Source: Tetrapyrgos nigripes (taxonomy: Eukaryota; Basidiomycota; Agaricomycetes; Agaricales; Campanellaceae). Taken from it: a stretch of 64,000 bases of DNA. The stretch is from contig JAACJM010000001.1 in the NCBI GenBank assembly GCA_013368315.1, positions 1,364,001 to 1,428,000 of the forward strand, given 5' to 3'. Under the pieces are notes generated by a model. That model was given only the letters and a program-made list of their open reading frames with translations, did not search any database and was not told the DNA's origin. Shown piece after piece: positions 9,428 through 21,923 of the stretch; the stretch's first letter is position 1, and each line of letters starts with the position of its first letter. The position numbers and the translations under genes are program-made.

Positions 9428-11383
9428 TCACCGACGCGGCATACCTCGTCCCCTTCCACGCAATGCTCGCTGTGCTGCTCCAGGCGGTGCCTTGGGACCT
9501 GCGTTCGGCTGCGAAAAGATCAATGACAAGGATAAAAATAACGTAGCTCTCTATCACATACCTGTTCACTCTGAGGGTTGCGTACAGTTTCGTCGACACT
9601 CAAGATCAGACAAGCTGCCTCTGTAGCGCTACTGATAGCGTTGAGTTTGACCAAGGCAGGCTCCCAGACAAAAGCATCCATGTTGTCGCGAACACCCGAA
9701 GCACCGTCGACATCGACACCAAACCATTTTTCACCTTCCGAGTGTTTCATACGAAGTTTGTTGAGTATGTCGGTTGAGTCAAGACCAGCATTGTCACAGA
9801 TCTGCCGAGGAATGATCTCAAGGGCTTTGGCGAAGGCGGTCATGATGAGCTGAAGTTTGCCCGGTATCGAGAGAGCGTGCTTGCGGACGTGAGCTGACAA
9901 GTCCATCTATAAAGGCAGACAGAAGATAGATTAATTTCCAATTCACAAGGATGTTTAGGCTACGTACCTCAATAGCACCTCCTCCGGCTACGACATCACC
10001 GTTTCGAACAGCTCTTTTGACCACCATGATGGCGTCGTGTAAACTCCTCTCTACTTCTTCAATGAACTGTTCCGCACCCCCTCGGAGAACCAGCGTGCAT
10101 GTTTTAGCCTTGGGACAGTCCTCGAAAATATTGTATCTCTCGCCGCCAATCTGCCTCTCCTCGAAATGACCACAGGTACCAAGGTGTTCCCGGGTTATGT
10201 CCGAACATGTCGACTGGATCGATCCACCAACGGCCTGCACAACCCTACGTAAATCACCTGCAGCGACTCGTCCAGCACAGAAGATGTCACGGTCCGCAAA
10301 GTATTGCGTAGCCAAATCACCAATGGGAAGTTTGCTAAGGACAACCTTGGCACCTGTCTTCTCAATCGCCTCGAGTTTTCTGTAGATGATCTCCCATTCC
10401 GCATCAACGATGGCCTGATATTCAGAAACGGCTTCTACCCTGACTTCAGCGTTATCCTTCTCAGCTTTCAGCTCCAGCTCGACATTCAGACAGAGAATGA
10501 GAGGATTTTTGAAAGATTTGGGTTGCTGTTCGGCACCAGCATAAGTGAAGGTCTTCTTGAATGCAACACCTTTCACGAGAAGAGAGTCTTGCATTCCTCC
10601 GCCGGCAATTTTCTTGACCCCAATCAAGGATTCATCGAGATCATCCTGGTCGAGACATTGGACGGCATCAACGACCATATTTGAGAAGAAGGATTTTTCG
10701 GAGTGGATGAGTTTGGAAGACATCGATGTTGAGGCGCATTTGAGAAGCAAAGAACGGAATTTTCTTAGGAGATGTGTCAAGGTATAGAAAAAACCTCGAT
10801 GGGATTAGGACGTACTCGGGATCTGACTTTTCGATAGTGACTTGGATCTCTTTTATCCTTTCGATTGCCTGAGGACCGGATGAGATTCGATCATTCTGGA
10901 AAATAATAGTTTGACGCGTACCAGTTGAGAAGCTTTCCGGAAACCCTTCATGATTATATGTGGGCTTACACCTTCCTCTATGTATCCTCGGACTTCTTTT
11001 AAGAATTGTGCTGCAAGAAGAACAACACTTGTCGTTCCATCTCCAACCTCTGCATCCTGGGCTCGAGCAATATCGACCAAAGTCCTGGCAGCTGGATGAA
11101 CGATATCAAGAAGTTTCAAGATAGTTGCACCATCGTTTGAGATCTGAGCTTCTCCACGTTCATTTACAATCAGTTTGTCCATCCCTCTGGGGCCAAGGGT
11201 GCTTGCCAAAGTTTCTGAGATTGCGAGGCATGCTGAGATGTTAGAAAGTAGTTGTGGGGTGCCCTGGGAGGTATCTGTACCCTCTTTGAGAAGCACCACG
11301 GTGGGTTGCTGAAAGAGGTGGTCAGTGAAAGCTGTCAGTAAAGACGATGTATTGTATTTTACCATCGGAAGACCGCGCTGCAT
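9428..11383 (-). CDS. CCT7: T-complex chaperonin subunit eta (CCT7)
   Basis: CCT7 is one of eight subunits of the cytosolic TRiC/CCT ring that folds actin, tubulin and WD40 proteins using ATP. The first exon encodes MQRGLPM, and after one intron the eta signature [20 protein letters not shown] follows. The ATP site shows [21 protein letters not shown] and [15 protein letters not shown]. The apical and hinge parts show [20 protein letters not shown] and VVAGGGAIE, and [15 protein letters not shown] and [16 protein letters not shown] close the equatorial domain. The final exon gives an Arg/Gly-rich tail ending GRGRGMPRR with a TGA at 9428-9430. The length is normal for the family. It is transcribed divergently from RAD5 across a 102-bp gap. 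The G-protein beta subunit encoded at 29692 belongs to a known client class. Confidence 0.95.
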
Positions 11384-11485
11384 TTTGGAGAGAAGGGAAA
11401 TCTGTGTTTGGCCTTATTTGCAAATCGCGACGCGTTCCAGTGAGTCAGCGCGTTTCTGAGGCTTGGGCTTTCTCTTCGCGTCATC
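11384..11485. promoter_or_regulatory. Compact bidirectional promoter region between CCT7 and RAD5
   Basis: Only 102 bp separate the start codons of two divergent genes, so both promoters and both 5' untranslated regions must share this space or overlap the coding regions. It is mixed-sequence DNA with CGCGACGCG-like and CAGCGCG blocks and no evident TATA box. Confidence 0.65.
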
Positions 11486-14400
11486 ATGGCCGACATCACC
11501 ATTGAAGAGCCTCCTCCCCTTTTCTTTACCGGTTCTGACGATGAAGATGATGTTTCCATGAAGGTTGTTGAGGATCGATCCCTAGCAAACGAGGCGTCGA
11601 CTTCCAAGGCAGAAGACGCACTCTTTCTTCCAGGCGACAGCGACGACGAATACGATATACCGGCTGAAGCCCTGGTTCCCCAGAAAAGACTCAATGTCGA
11701 GGATAACGAGGAGAGTGACTTTGACCTGGGCATTGAAGAGGTACCCAGAGCCTCTAGCGTCAGTAGTCTCTCCTCCCACATAATACTCTCTTCAAATGGG
11801 TCTCCAACTCCTGAAACACCTGAGCTTGAGACCAAGCCACCTCCCGCCAAGAAACGACGCGTCTCCCTACCTCCTGCTGACACTCGGGGAATAAGTTTCC
11901 CGGCGTATATCGGGGAAGTGGTCATTCCTAATGCTTGGAGTAACGTCTCTGGTAAAGGATATGTGAAGATAAATGATGCCATAAAGCTAGAGAGGGATGA
12001 CGACGAGCCTTCTACCTCCACGAATAAAAAGGGAAAGAAGAAAGCGGATGACAAGAAAAAAGGGCAAGGAAAGAAACAAGCGTCCATCACTTCAATGTTT
12101 AAAGCACAGCCCATGAAGCGTGCTAAAAAGAAGGAAGATACCATTGTTCGCCTCGTCAATACCCGTGGATTCGGTGAGTGGTATCTGGACTTTTTCATTT
12201 CGTGCCCTCATTGATAGTGGCGCTTAGAATTTGGTCGACTTCCTCAAGAGGTTTCTTGGTGGATGGCAAAGCTTATGGATCTGAGTATGTGTTTCCCATG
12301 CAGTTATTCATGCTGGATAACTCTGAACACTGAAAATGCCGTCTTAGACTTTGTCGAACTGCGAGGAAAAATGACGGACTGTCCGGAGAGACTTACCACT
12401 GGGGCAGATCTCATGGTTACAGTGGACATCTATCTCCTTCAGTCGGCATTCACGTTAGCCAAGACTGATAATAAAGACGACCGACCAACTTTCTTCTTCA
12501 ACGAAAGCGCTGAAACTCCGGAAGAGAAGCATCTACGAGAACGAAAAAGCGCGGTCCTCAAATTATTTGAAGTGGTCGGATTGAGACCTCAGGCTGGCGT
12601 CAATGTCAGTAACGTCAAGAGTGACGAAGATCTCAAGCAAGAGGCCTCCCGAATCCTATCACAGCCCAAGAAGAGTGTCACGGAATATGTGGGTGATGGT
12701 GAGGAAATCGAAGTGGAGGAGGGTGAAGAAGTGTCGAGGAGTGACCTTGACATGATTTACCAGAAGTAGTTCCACTTTCTGTTTTTCGCATGCTGGTACT
12801 GATGTGCATTCATAGAGCACAACATGCAGATCAGACTATGGTTGAGATGGAGCCTTCTGAGACGTTTACACTGACCCTTCGTGGCTATCAAAAGCAAGCT
12901 CTTTGGTCAGCAAACATTTGAATGAGCCACTATGCACGTTTTTGATTGTTAGCTCTAGCTGGATGCACTCCCTTGAAACTGGAAAAATGGATGCTCGCGA
13001 AGCAACGTCAATGCACCCTCTTTGGAGCGAGTATGTGTACTGATGAGCTTTTGTGGATGAGTCTCATGCTATTTTGCTAGATACGCTTTCCCTGTCAAGC
13101 CTGGTTCAGACGGCCTTATTGACCTTACCGAAGACGAAAAGGTGTTCTACTTCAATCCTTATTCGGGCGAGTTGAATTTGGATTTCCCCAAGGCTGAAAG
13201 GAATTGTAAAGGCGGAATATTGGCGTAAGTGTCTTGCAACATGCCAGTTATATCTTTGGCTAATCATGCGAACAGAGATGGTATGGAAATGTTCACGCTG
13301 ATGACTCTGTGTTCTACTAACTGTCCTTGCCTTGACGCCTTTGCTAGAGAGTAAGTCCATCTCTTTCTGTCTGACATTTCTCTACATCTCACTCAATATC
13401 AGTGGGAATGGGTAAAACTATCATGATCTCTGCTCTCATTCAGACTAGTCTCGGGCTGGAAGAAAAAGTAGATGAATCTGCGTCATCTAAGCAACGTCAA
13501 CTGAAACTCAACAATGCATTCCAACCTGTATCTGGACGCCGGAAGCGAGGCTCTCAGCGCCCCTCTGCTACTTTGATCGTTGGACCAACAGCTCTGCTCA
13601 ACCAGTGGGCTGAGGAAGTCGAAAGGTCCAGTAAACCCGGGACTGTCCGTGCTGTGATATGGCATGGTACAAATCGAGATGACCTCGAGGCGGCCGTTGA
13701 ACCAGAGGACGAGGACGACAAGACTATCAAAGTCATTATAACTTCCTACGGAACATTGGCATCAGAGCACGCGAAAGCTGAAAAGTCAAGTTCCCCTGTC
13801 TATGAGAGTGAGATCTTCTCCTTGCTATACCTCAAAAATAGAAGTCTGATATTGTCTTCGGACGCAGTCGAGTGGCTTAGGATAGTTTTGGATGAAGCTC
13901 ATTCATGTAAATCACGCACCAGCAAAACTGCAAAAGCCGTCTATGCTCTGAAAGGGAGGAGAAGATGGGCAGTAACAGGTAAGGATTTATGATGTTCTGC
14001 TACGTCCACTAATTTAACACTGTTAAAGGAACCCCGATCGTCAATAAACTCGAAGATTTGTATTCCCTGTTGTGAGCAAGCTCTCCAAATATTGTTTTCC
14101 CGCAACTCACACCCTCGTACTTCAGGAAATTCCTAGACTTCAAGCCTTGGTCTAGCTATTCTTTCTTCCGAACGTGAGTTGAACGTTCTAATCAGGTTTA
14201 CGTTCTCTCATAGCGTGTCTGAAACAGGTTCATCACGATACCATTCTTAGCACACGATCCTAAAGCCATAGAAATTGTGCAAGTGATCCTGGAAGCCATA
14301 TTACTTCGAAGGGAAAAGAATATGCGGGGCAGCGATGGCAAACGAATCGTTGAGCTACCGCCAAAAGAGGTAAACCCTTTTCCTGACCACCAATAGCATC

Positions 14401-15918
14401 TCATTTATTTTTGTACCGACCATAGATCGAAGTTGAGAATATGGAATTTTCACCGATGGAAAGGAAGATATACGATTCCATTTACAATTCGGCGAAGAAG
14501 AACTTTGAGCAGCTCACCGCCAGAGGTTTGCTCAGCAAGAATTACACCCACATTTTGGCTATGATCATGAAGTAATGTTTTTACTTTGTCATTTACAATA
14601 CTGACACTGACTACTATTTGACCAGACTTCGACGTGCTGTTCTTCATCCGAGCCTTGCCATCACTGACAATGACCAACGTGCTCTGTCCGAGACGCCTGC
14701 AGGAGAGGGAGTGGTGGATATCAATGACCTCATCAGAAAATTTGCCGATGAAAATGGAGAGTCAAGCAACGCCTTTGCTGAAACCGTCTTGTCCAATATC
14801 GAGGAGGAAGAGGCCGGAGAATGCCCCATCTGTTTAGATGTTATGGACAACCCAATGATTGTACCAGATTGTCTTCACCGATGGTGAGTAAAGCAACGTC
14901 TTTCTGTCAGTCACCTCTGAGCGATATTTCTTCAGTTGCAAGGATTGTATCACAACCTACATTGCCACATGCGAAATGAGAGGCGAAGAGACAAAATGTC
15001 CTAGCTGTTCTAGGGGCCCTGTTAGAGTACGTCCGGAATTAACTCCCTGTTTCCTACCTGACTGATGTGGACCCTGCTCAGCAAAACGATCTTATTGAAG
15101 TTGTACGCCCTCCTCCCACTTCACAAGAGCCCCAGCCAGACATTGTATTGCGACGCAATGATTTCATGATGTCAACCAAGTTGACAGCACTCATTCAGAA
15201 TCTTCGTGAGTACTGATGCACCTTGCGACCTATCCTCAGCACCTCACTGAACATCTCTTGAACAGGTCGCTTGAGGGAGCAAGACCAATGTTATAGGGCG
15301 GTAGTGTTCTCGCAGTTCACTTCCTTTCTCGATCTGATTGGCACGGCTCTGGAGCGAGAAGAGCTTGACCACTACAGATACGACGGGTCTATGGACATCA
15401 AAAAGCGCAATGCCGCAGTGTCTGCTTTCAAAGCCGAGTCGAAGAAGCCCAAGGTACTCTGCATTAGTTTGAAGGCCGGTGGTGTCGGTTTAAATGTGAG
15501 TTAGGCATGAACAAGCTTGATGTTGCTTAACTGACCTCCAATCTAGCTGACGGTAGCAAACTATGTCTTCATGGTGAGCTTGGCCTTTTACTAATGTAAA
15601 CGTTTTCGAAGGTGGCTGATCGATTTTAAAGATGGACTGTTGGTGGAACGTCGCCACAGAAAACCAAGGTTTGCCACCTCGACCCATCATCTTACTTTAG
15701 GGTTGGACTAACTCTTTTCAGCTATCGATCGGGTCCATCGTTTGGGACAAGAAAAAACGGTTTACGTGAAACATTTCATAGTATCAGATACCATTGAAGG
15801 CCGGATTCTGCAAATACAGAAGCGAAAAACTGCAATTGTGAAGGAAGCTTTACGAGGTGGAAAGGATACAGGAGATCCCGAGAGCATCGAGAATCTGAAG
15901 ATAATGTTCGGGAAATAA
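11486..15918 (+). CDS. RAD5: Rad5/HLTF-type DNA repair protein (HIRAN + SNF2 helicase + RING)
   Basis: This nuclear ubiquitin ligase/translocase polyubiquitinates PCNA and reverses stalled forks in error-free damage bypass. An acidic N-terminus and a basic patch ([14 protein letters not shown]) precede the HIRAN domain ([14 protein letters not shown] to [13 protein letters not shown]). The helicase shows GILADEMGMGKT (Walker A), VLDEAH (DEAH box), WAVTGTPIVN and [25 protein letters not shown] finger sits inside it ([28 protein letters not shown]). The C-terminal half shows [28 protein letters not shown] and [12 protein letters not shown]. The end is [10 protein letters not shown] and TAA at 15916-15918. 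The Walker A region is cut by three introns, leaving exons of 5 nt (13276-13280) and 3 nt (13348-13350); see findings. All other hallmarks are intact, so the gene is probably functional. Confidence 0.93.
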
Positions 15919-17165
15919 TAGGCTTGTGCATATGCTAGCTCGTATCTTTGCAGCACGATTCTTGTGTATCATTCTGTGTACATATCCTATCTGTCTATCC
16001 TCCTAATTCTATTTGAGTAATTTTTTTGTTTCTCTGGTTCAACGCCCGCATTTCTCCTGCTCAGCGCTGGCCCACAAAGTCGAGAATGCTCAGGGTAAAC
16101 AACTGGCCAGCCCTGAGGCAGCGCCTATTCACTTGGGGTAGCAGAACCGTCTGACACAACCTTCACTCTGATATATCCTTGGCGCGAGTAGTGTAGACAA
16201 GACCCTTGAATGAGGCTCGACAACTGAATGCGCCTCTGTCATCATCGCAAGTATGCCCAATCTGCATTGTAATATACACAAGGAGAAAACAGAGAAGCGA
16301 GAGAATCATACTCGTTGGGAGAAGAAATGTTGATAATGAAGTAGGTACACCGTGGAAATCAGTTAAACAGATAGGTAGCGTCTACTTGATATCATATGCG
16401 ATTGTGAGGGATGGATGTATGTACAAGATTGAATGGAGGAGAATCATATGCCGATGGTAGGACGGTGGTAAGACGGATTTGTAAAACGAGTGCATTATCA
16501 TCAAGTCCGTGGACCATGTCGTTGCAAGTTTGGGTGCGGTGATTTTCTTTTTGGCACACAGTCGCAGAATTAAGACGCATGCGAGTGATGCGTGTATGGT
16601 ATGTAGAATAATCTGTGGCAAAGCTTTGAGTGAGAGGGACACAGAGAGACAGGTGGAACTATGACAGATCGAAGAGTATGTAGGTGAACAATGAATGATA
16701 TGGGAAGGGGAGGGAACTTCGATTGCTAAAGAAAGCTAAATAATGTGAATTTGATGTGAATGAGATGAGATGTGAGATGAATGAAATATGACAGAAGTTG
16801 GACGAATGACTTCAGATAGATATAGTGATATGGAATGTATACATAAAGCAAATGCTCAGTGAAGATATCATCGACTAGGACGTGACTTGTGAAGACGTAG
16901 TGCCGCAATGGGAGAAAAAGTGAACATCGGAATCGTAGTGCAATGTGTCGAAAATGCACAACAAATCCGGAACGAATAAAGTCCATGATCGGGTCTCACG
17001 TGAAATGGACTAGTGGTACCGAGCGAAGAACGCAGATGGAAACACCCTTCTCTGTGAGTTCGTTCTCAGTAAGATACCACTTTCTATTTCATATAGATCG
17101 CTCTCTTGGTCGTCAAGGATAGTCTGGAAGTGTGCGCCGAGTCACCGGTGTGTAGAACCGGTATC
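15919..17165. other. Long spacer between convergent genes
   Basis: This 1.25 kb lies between the 3' ends of RAD5 and the minus-strand gene that stops at 17166. It is A/T-rich in the middle, with many short open frames and no recognisable protein, tRNA or repeat. I see nothing further in it. Confidence 0.4.
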
Positions 17166-20100
17166 TTAAAAGACACCATTCCGCTTCGACTTGAGTGTGC
17201 GCAATTTCTGGAGAAGATCCTGTGAAGTGAAGAGAGTGATTAGTACGTGGCCGATAAGAAGGATCACGCAGTGATCAGCAACAGGCAGAGAAGTAGAAAA
17301 AGGGTATTCATTTCGAGCCACAGGGCAGTGGTACGAAAGTAAGATGATGAAGCCATAAATAGTAGAGATCGACGAAGAAATGAAGGAACAAGTAGAAGCT
17401 CACCTCAACTTCCTCTTCTGGCATCGTACCTCTCTTCCTCTCCCTCTCCAGCCCATTTTCAATGGAATCTAGCACGTCCTTAATTAAATCTCTGTAATTG
17501 ACGCCGAAGAATTGGGTCAACTTGGCTGCGCGCCTCCTGCGTTGTTGGAAAGTATGCACGGATGGTGAGGGCGTAGCGGCCCCTACGTCATCAGGTCCTA
17601 AACTCGGTAGGCTCCCTACAGTGCCGACAGACCCAGCACTCAGCGTGCTAATTCTGGAAGGTAGTGATCTCCTTCTCTCACTCTTGATTGACGATGCGTT
17701 ACTGAGCCTTTTGTCTTTCAAATCTCTTTCCTTGGGAGAAGTGTAGTCCTTGTAGTGCTTGAAGTTCGGGTTGGAATCTCTGAATTCAATGGGGCTAACA
17801 GGAGACGAGTCTCGTTCTGCATCAACGTGGTCATCGCGGTCCTCCAGCTCAGCGTTGGCGTTGTTGAGATATTCATGGAGCTCAGCAAGAGATTCCTTGT
17901 CATCCTGTAAATTATGAATGCGGGTTTTGGAAGGAAAACAATTACGTCAGTAATTAACGCCAACATGAAATGACAGGAAAGATATATCAAGGAAACACTA
18001 AATGTAAAGGTTTAGGGCATCGAGACATATGCAAGACAGGAGACAGAAAAGGTAAAGTATTGCACTAACCCTATCCAATATGTCATTTAAAGAGTTGAGC
18101 GAGTGTTGATAGTGCGAATACACCAATGACCCTGCCCGAGGACGACGACCAGCTCCTGACGAGGTTGAACCGTACCCAGTCGCAGATATCGTTCCATAAT
18201 CCAACTCGAGCTGCTCATTCTTGTCAAGCAACTGATGCGTCGAATTGTCAGAATCGCTGGTTCCAGGTCGTTTTTCCTTCTTGCCACGTTTACGACTAAG
18301 GGAGGCGGATCTGGAGTTTGCACCCGAGCCTGAACCAGAAGCAACACGGCTGGGCTTTTGGATATAGGAAGACTGGTTGACATTTAGCACATCTAAGCTG
18401 CCTGAACCAGAACGCAAGATGAGCTCGGGACGAGGAATAGAGGGAGAGGGTCCTTGTCGAGTGTGGTACAGAGTTTGGGGCGGAGCCACGCCAAAAACCT
18501 AGTCAAAATGAGTGAAGGTTACGGGAAGAAGACATAGTGAGCCGCACTTGTTCCATCTTGTGAGCCCTTCTAACGTTAATCTTCTTTTCTTCATCTCCCA
18601 AATCCTCCTTGAGCCTGTCATGGTCATCAGACCAGTGAGGGAAAGCGGCTGCTGAACTGCTTCGTCTACGCTTGAGCCAGGCTTTGCGAGCCTCGTCCTC
18701 GCTTTGATGGTGAAAGTTCATGTTGTCGAGGTCGATGTCGAGGGGGATGATGGCAATGGGAGGGAGGTCGCTTTCGTGGCCGCAGTCTCGACCGAGAACG
18801 AGGTCTGGAGGAACTCGGCTCCCAAGGAAACGGTGGAGCTTTGCTAATTTTTCACGGTTGCGACGACGCTCGGCTCCGTCGTCGTCGTCCGAGTCGGAGA
18901 GTGGAGGCTCGTCGAGAACAATGGACTCAGAGTGGGAGATTGAGTCGTCCTCGACCATTCGGGATGTGCCGAGCATAGACCGTTCTTCTTCTTCGTCTGA
19001 TAGATCAATGAAGGATTTGTTGGAAGCTCCATTAGGTGAGTCAGATGATGGAGAAGGCAGGCGGAAGGATTTGAGGTCGTCTGGGCTCAAGGGTGTTGAA
19101 TGACGTCGACTAGAGGCGGAAATACGGATTGTCTCATGCTGAGAAGTGGATGAGAAGATGGACTGGTCGGCGATGGAAAAGGCGGCGCGGTGGCCACGGC
19201 TGGGGTCGAGGGTGGCAGCTCCTGGGGTCCGACCGAAAAGCTGGGCGAGTTTTCTTGTACGGCGGACGAGTTCAGCGCGTTCGTTGGGCTGGAGGCGACC
19301 GTCGGGGTTGGTGGACATTGCGCGGCGGGTGAGGTGTTCAGGGACTTTGGAGGACGGTCGGGGTGGTTTGGGAGAAGTAGACATTGGTATAGGAGTAATA
19401 GAGTTAGGAGACTCGCTCGACCCTGGATATGCAGTGCTGGATATCGAAATCCTGTGGGCGTCGTTGCAGTCATCGCTGTCGTCGTCGTCCACAACAATGA
19501 GAAAGCTGGAATTGTCGTCGGCATCGTCATCATGAGTTGGTTGCATATCTAGCATAATTTACAGGTACCGGTGGTGCAACTTGAGCTCTACATCTATCAA
19601 TATCGTTCCCACCCCTCCGACTCCCCGCTGTCATCAATGGTGGACAGGGATTCAAATAGGGATTCTCTCCTACAGCGACCTCTTCTTCAGCCTCAGCCGT
19701 AACACTCTGTCCTCGAGTTCGCAAGCTCGTTCGCTTCCTTGGCGGCAACGGTAATCCTTCCGGCACATCACTGACACTCGTCTTCATCTCCACACTTGTC
19801 CGATCCTTCAGTCTTTTAAGTTTCTCTTCATGCTCCAACATCGCGTCCAGGTTTGGCGAAATCGTCAATGAGTTCAACTGCACTCTAGCACTTGCTTCCT
19901 TTTTTCCACTTCTCGTCTCGCTACTCGTCGTAGACTCTCCGCCTCCAGCACCAAGCAGCGTGACAGGTTCGACAACGCCACGTCTTCTTTGCCGTTTCTC
20001 CTCGTCAGTAGCTCCACAACTCATGTTTCGGTTATGGCTGTTCCCCGATTTTAAATGGGCTCCATCTCGTTCCGCGTTGTATGAATATGGGTGAGGGAGC

Positions 20101-20366
20101 TCGCGTTCGCGATATGAAGCTTCGGGGCGTAAAGGACGCGCAGGTATGGTAGGGAGGGGACGGGGAGCCATTCGGTTTTGTCTGGTTTCGGCTTCAGGCC
20201 CGCGATAAGATGAACGAGGAGGGTATGACGATGGCGATTCAGATGAACCTATAGCAGCTGGAGATGATCGTCTGTACGAATAGTGTTTCCCAACGCGAGG
20301 TGAAGCGAGTGAGGGATGCCCTACGAGTTCTATAGACATCTTTTTAGGTCTATGGGCGATGATCAC
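17166..20366 (-). CDS. Unrecognised Ser/Pro-rich disordered protein with repeated KLxxFFG-like motifs
   Basis: I do not recognise a named family. Exon 1 starts at 20366 (MIIAHRPKKMSIELVG; the Met at 20339 is an alternative). It joins the next exon through a 64-nt intron needed to avoid a stop, giving RR|DMQPTHDDDADD. The product is about 900 residues, mostly low-complexity Ser, Asp, Arg and Pro. Ordered islands are few. Three stand out because they resemble one another: RRTRKLAQLFGRTPG, REKLAKLHRFLGSRVP and RRAAKLTQFFGVNYRDLI. The C-terminus is helical (LIKDVLDSIENGLERERKRG, then DLLQKLRTLKSKRNGVF) and ends in TAA at 17166-17168. It may be a scaffold with repeated docking helices. It does not look secreted or membrane-bound. 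Confidence 0.75.
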
Positions 20367-21923
20367 TGCTGTAGGGAACGGAATGCAGAAATGAAGACGC
20401 TATATAACTAGGTAATGAGGTTAATGGCCTATATATACTATTAAACCGGTCTACTATCAGGTTGGATCGATCCGGTTGCCAATAGCTGGACGTTTCGAAT
20501 TATGTAAGTATCGGAAAGAGGACTAGGGGTGGAGTTAGAAAGCGCCCGGGATCAAAATGGTTGCAATTAACAGGTACAGTCGGTGGTTTACCTTTTGGTG
20601 TCCTGTAACAGGGCCAAGACGTCAATACTGACTGTATCCAGGTTTTAAGGTTGGAGCCTTTCATTCAAGAACTTATTTTGGGATGTCGAAATCTCAGCTG
20701 TAAGTACGACTATCGGATTGTCTTGGGTCCAATTTCACACATAAACCAGATGATCTCTGACCATGTTCTGAATTCTTTCGGTTTACTATCTATCGGATTG
20801 TCTTGGGTCCAATTTCACACATAAACCAGATGATCTCTGACCATGTTCTGAATTCTTTCGGTTTACTATCTATCGGATTGTCTTGGGTCCAATTTCACAC
20901 ATAAACCAGATGATCTCTGACCATGTTCTGAATTCTTTCGGTTTACTATCATGAGTAGGTCCAAGATCTTCCAAGACTCTCCGCCGGGGGTCTTCGATCA
21001 CTTGTAATCATTTCATTTTCCGTCAGAGTTAACTGGTTCGAATTCTGGCCGGATTCTGGCTGATTCCCGCCAGGATATTAATCTGACGATTCTGCGGGCG
21101 TTGTGGTCGCTGGCCCCAAATCAGGTATCACCCGCGAATCCGTTCAGTGTTTTTTCTCGAATATCACCTTCTCGGTTTTCAACTCAGTTATTTTTGAAAT
21201 TCCATGCGTCTGGCCTCGGGGCTCTCGACCCTAAGGAAGGTTCAATTGATCATTTTTCATTTTTCATTAAGGAAAAGGGGTCGCGACATAGCAGCCGCGA
21301 AAACCTCTCAGAATTTGAGAATCAAGCGCTCAGCGCTCAGTACCAGTCAGCACACGTACAGTCAGGACATATGCTCCCAGAGGAGCGCTTGAGTGCGAAG
21401 TTGTGCAGAATGGCTAACCTGAGGTAGCGGTATACTGTATAGCGCCATATACGGTCTACGTACCTTGATCAAACCTCTGCTAAAACGGGTCCGCAGGAGC
21501 CCGAGGGAGCGAGATGTCAATTAGAAGCTCCAGCCTGTGCCAGTCATGATCAATGCCATCCTTAAGCACTAATGCTTCACACTGGTTAAAGACAGTGGCT
21601 CATCTTCGCCACAACTTGGCCAAAACTGTGTTGGTTCCGATTGCACGACGCAAGCACGACGTCACCCAGAGTAATAATACCGTACCCAAATTCCGCAACA
21701 GTGAAAGCGTAATCATTATATATCGTGAACATGCAAATAATGTATGCAGTAAGGAGACACAGGAGCGAGATCGTGCGAAACATCAACGTCGTGCAACCAG
21801 GAGATCCGCTAGAAATAATACAACAATGTACATTACACTCCCTAATCAATCATTATGCATTAAGCATTACGGCTAAATATCAAGACTCCATCCTTTCCTT
21901 GCGAAAACTGGGTCTGATGTTAC
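20367..21923. other. Spacer with minisatellite
   Basis: This 1.55 kb lies upstream of the disordered-protein gene and downstream of the Nvj2-like gene. Apart from the 3 x 80 bp tandem repeat at 20711-20950 and a short GATTCTGGC duplication near 21040-21060, I see no gene. Open frames of up to about 108 codons here look random. Confidence 0.4.
20711..20950. repeat. Perfect tandem repeat, 3 copies x 80 bp
   Basis: The unit begins TATCGGATTGTCTTGGGTCC and ends CTTTCGGTTTACTATC. Copies start at 20711, 20791 and 20871 and are identical over all 80 bases. There is no spacer/repeat alternation, so this is not a CRISPR. Identity this complete implies a very recent expansion or an assembly artefact. 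Confidence 0.95.

Noticed and set aside
19129..19552. Three overlapping plus-strand open frames of 67-129 codons
   Set aside because: They are antisense to the Ser/Asp-rich disordered protein gene, whose codon bias keeps the opposite strand open.
20711..20950. Array-like repeat as a possible CRISPR
   Set aside because: The whole 80-bp unit repeats perfectly with no variable spacers, and the genome is eukaryotic. It is a minisatellite.
21030..21060. GGTTCGAATTC, resembling a tRNA B box
   Set aside because: No cloverleaf could be folded around it, and the acceptor stem is absent.
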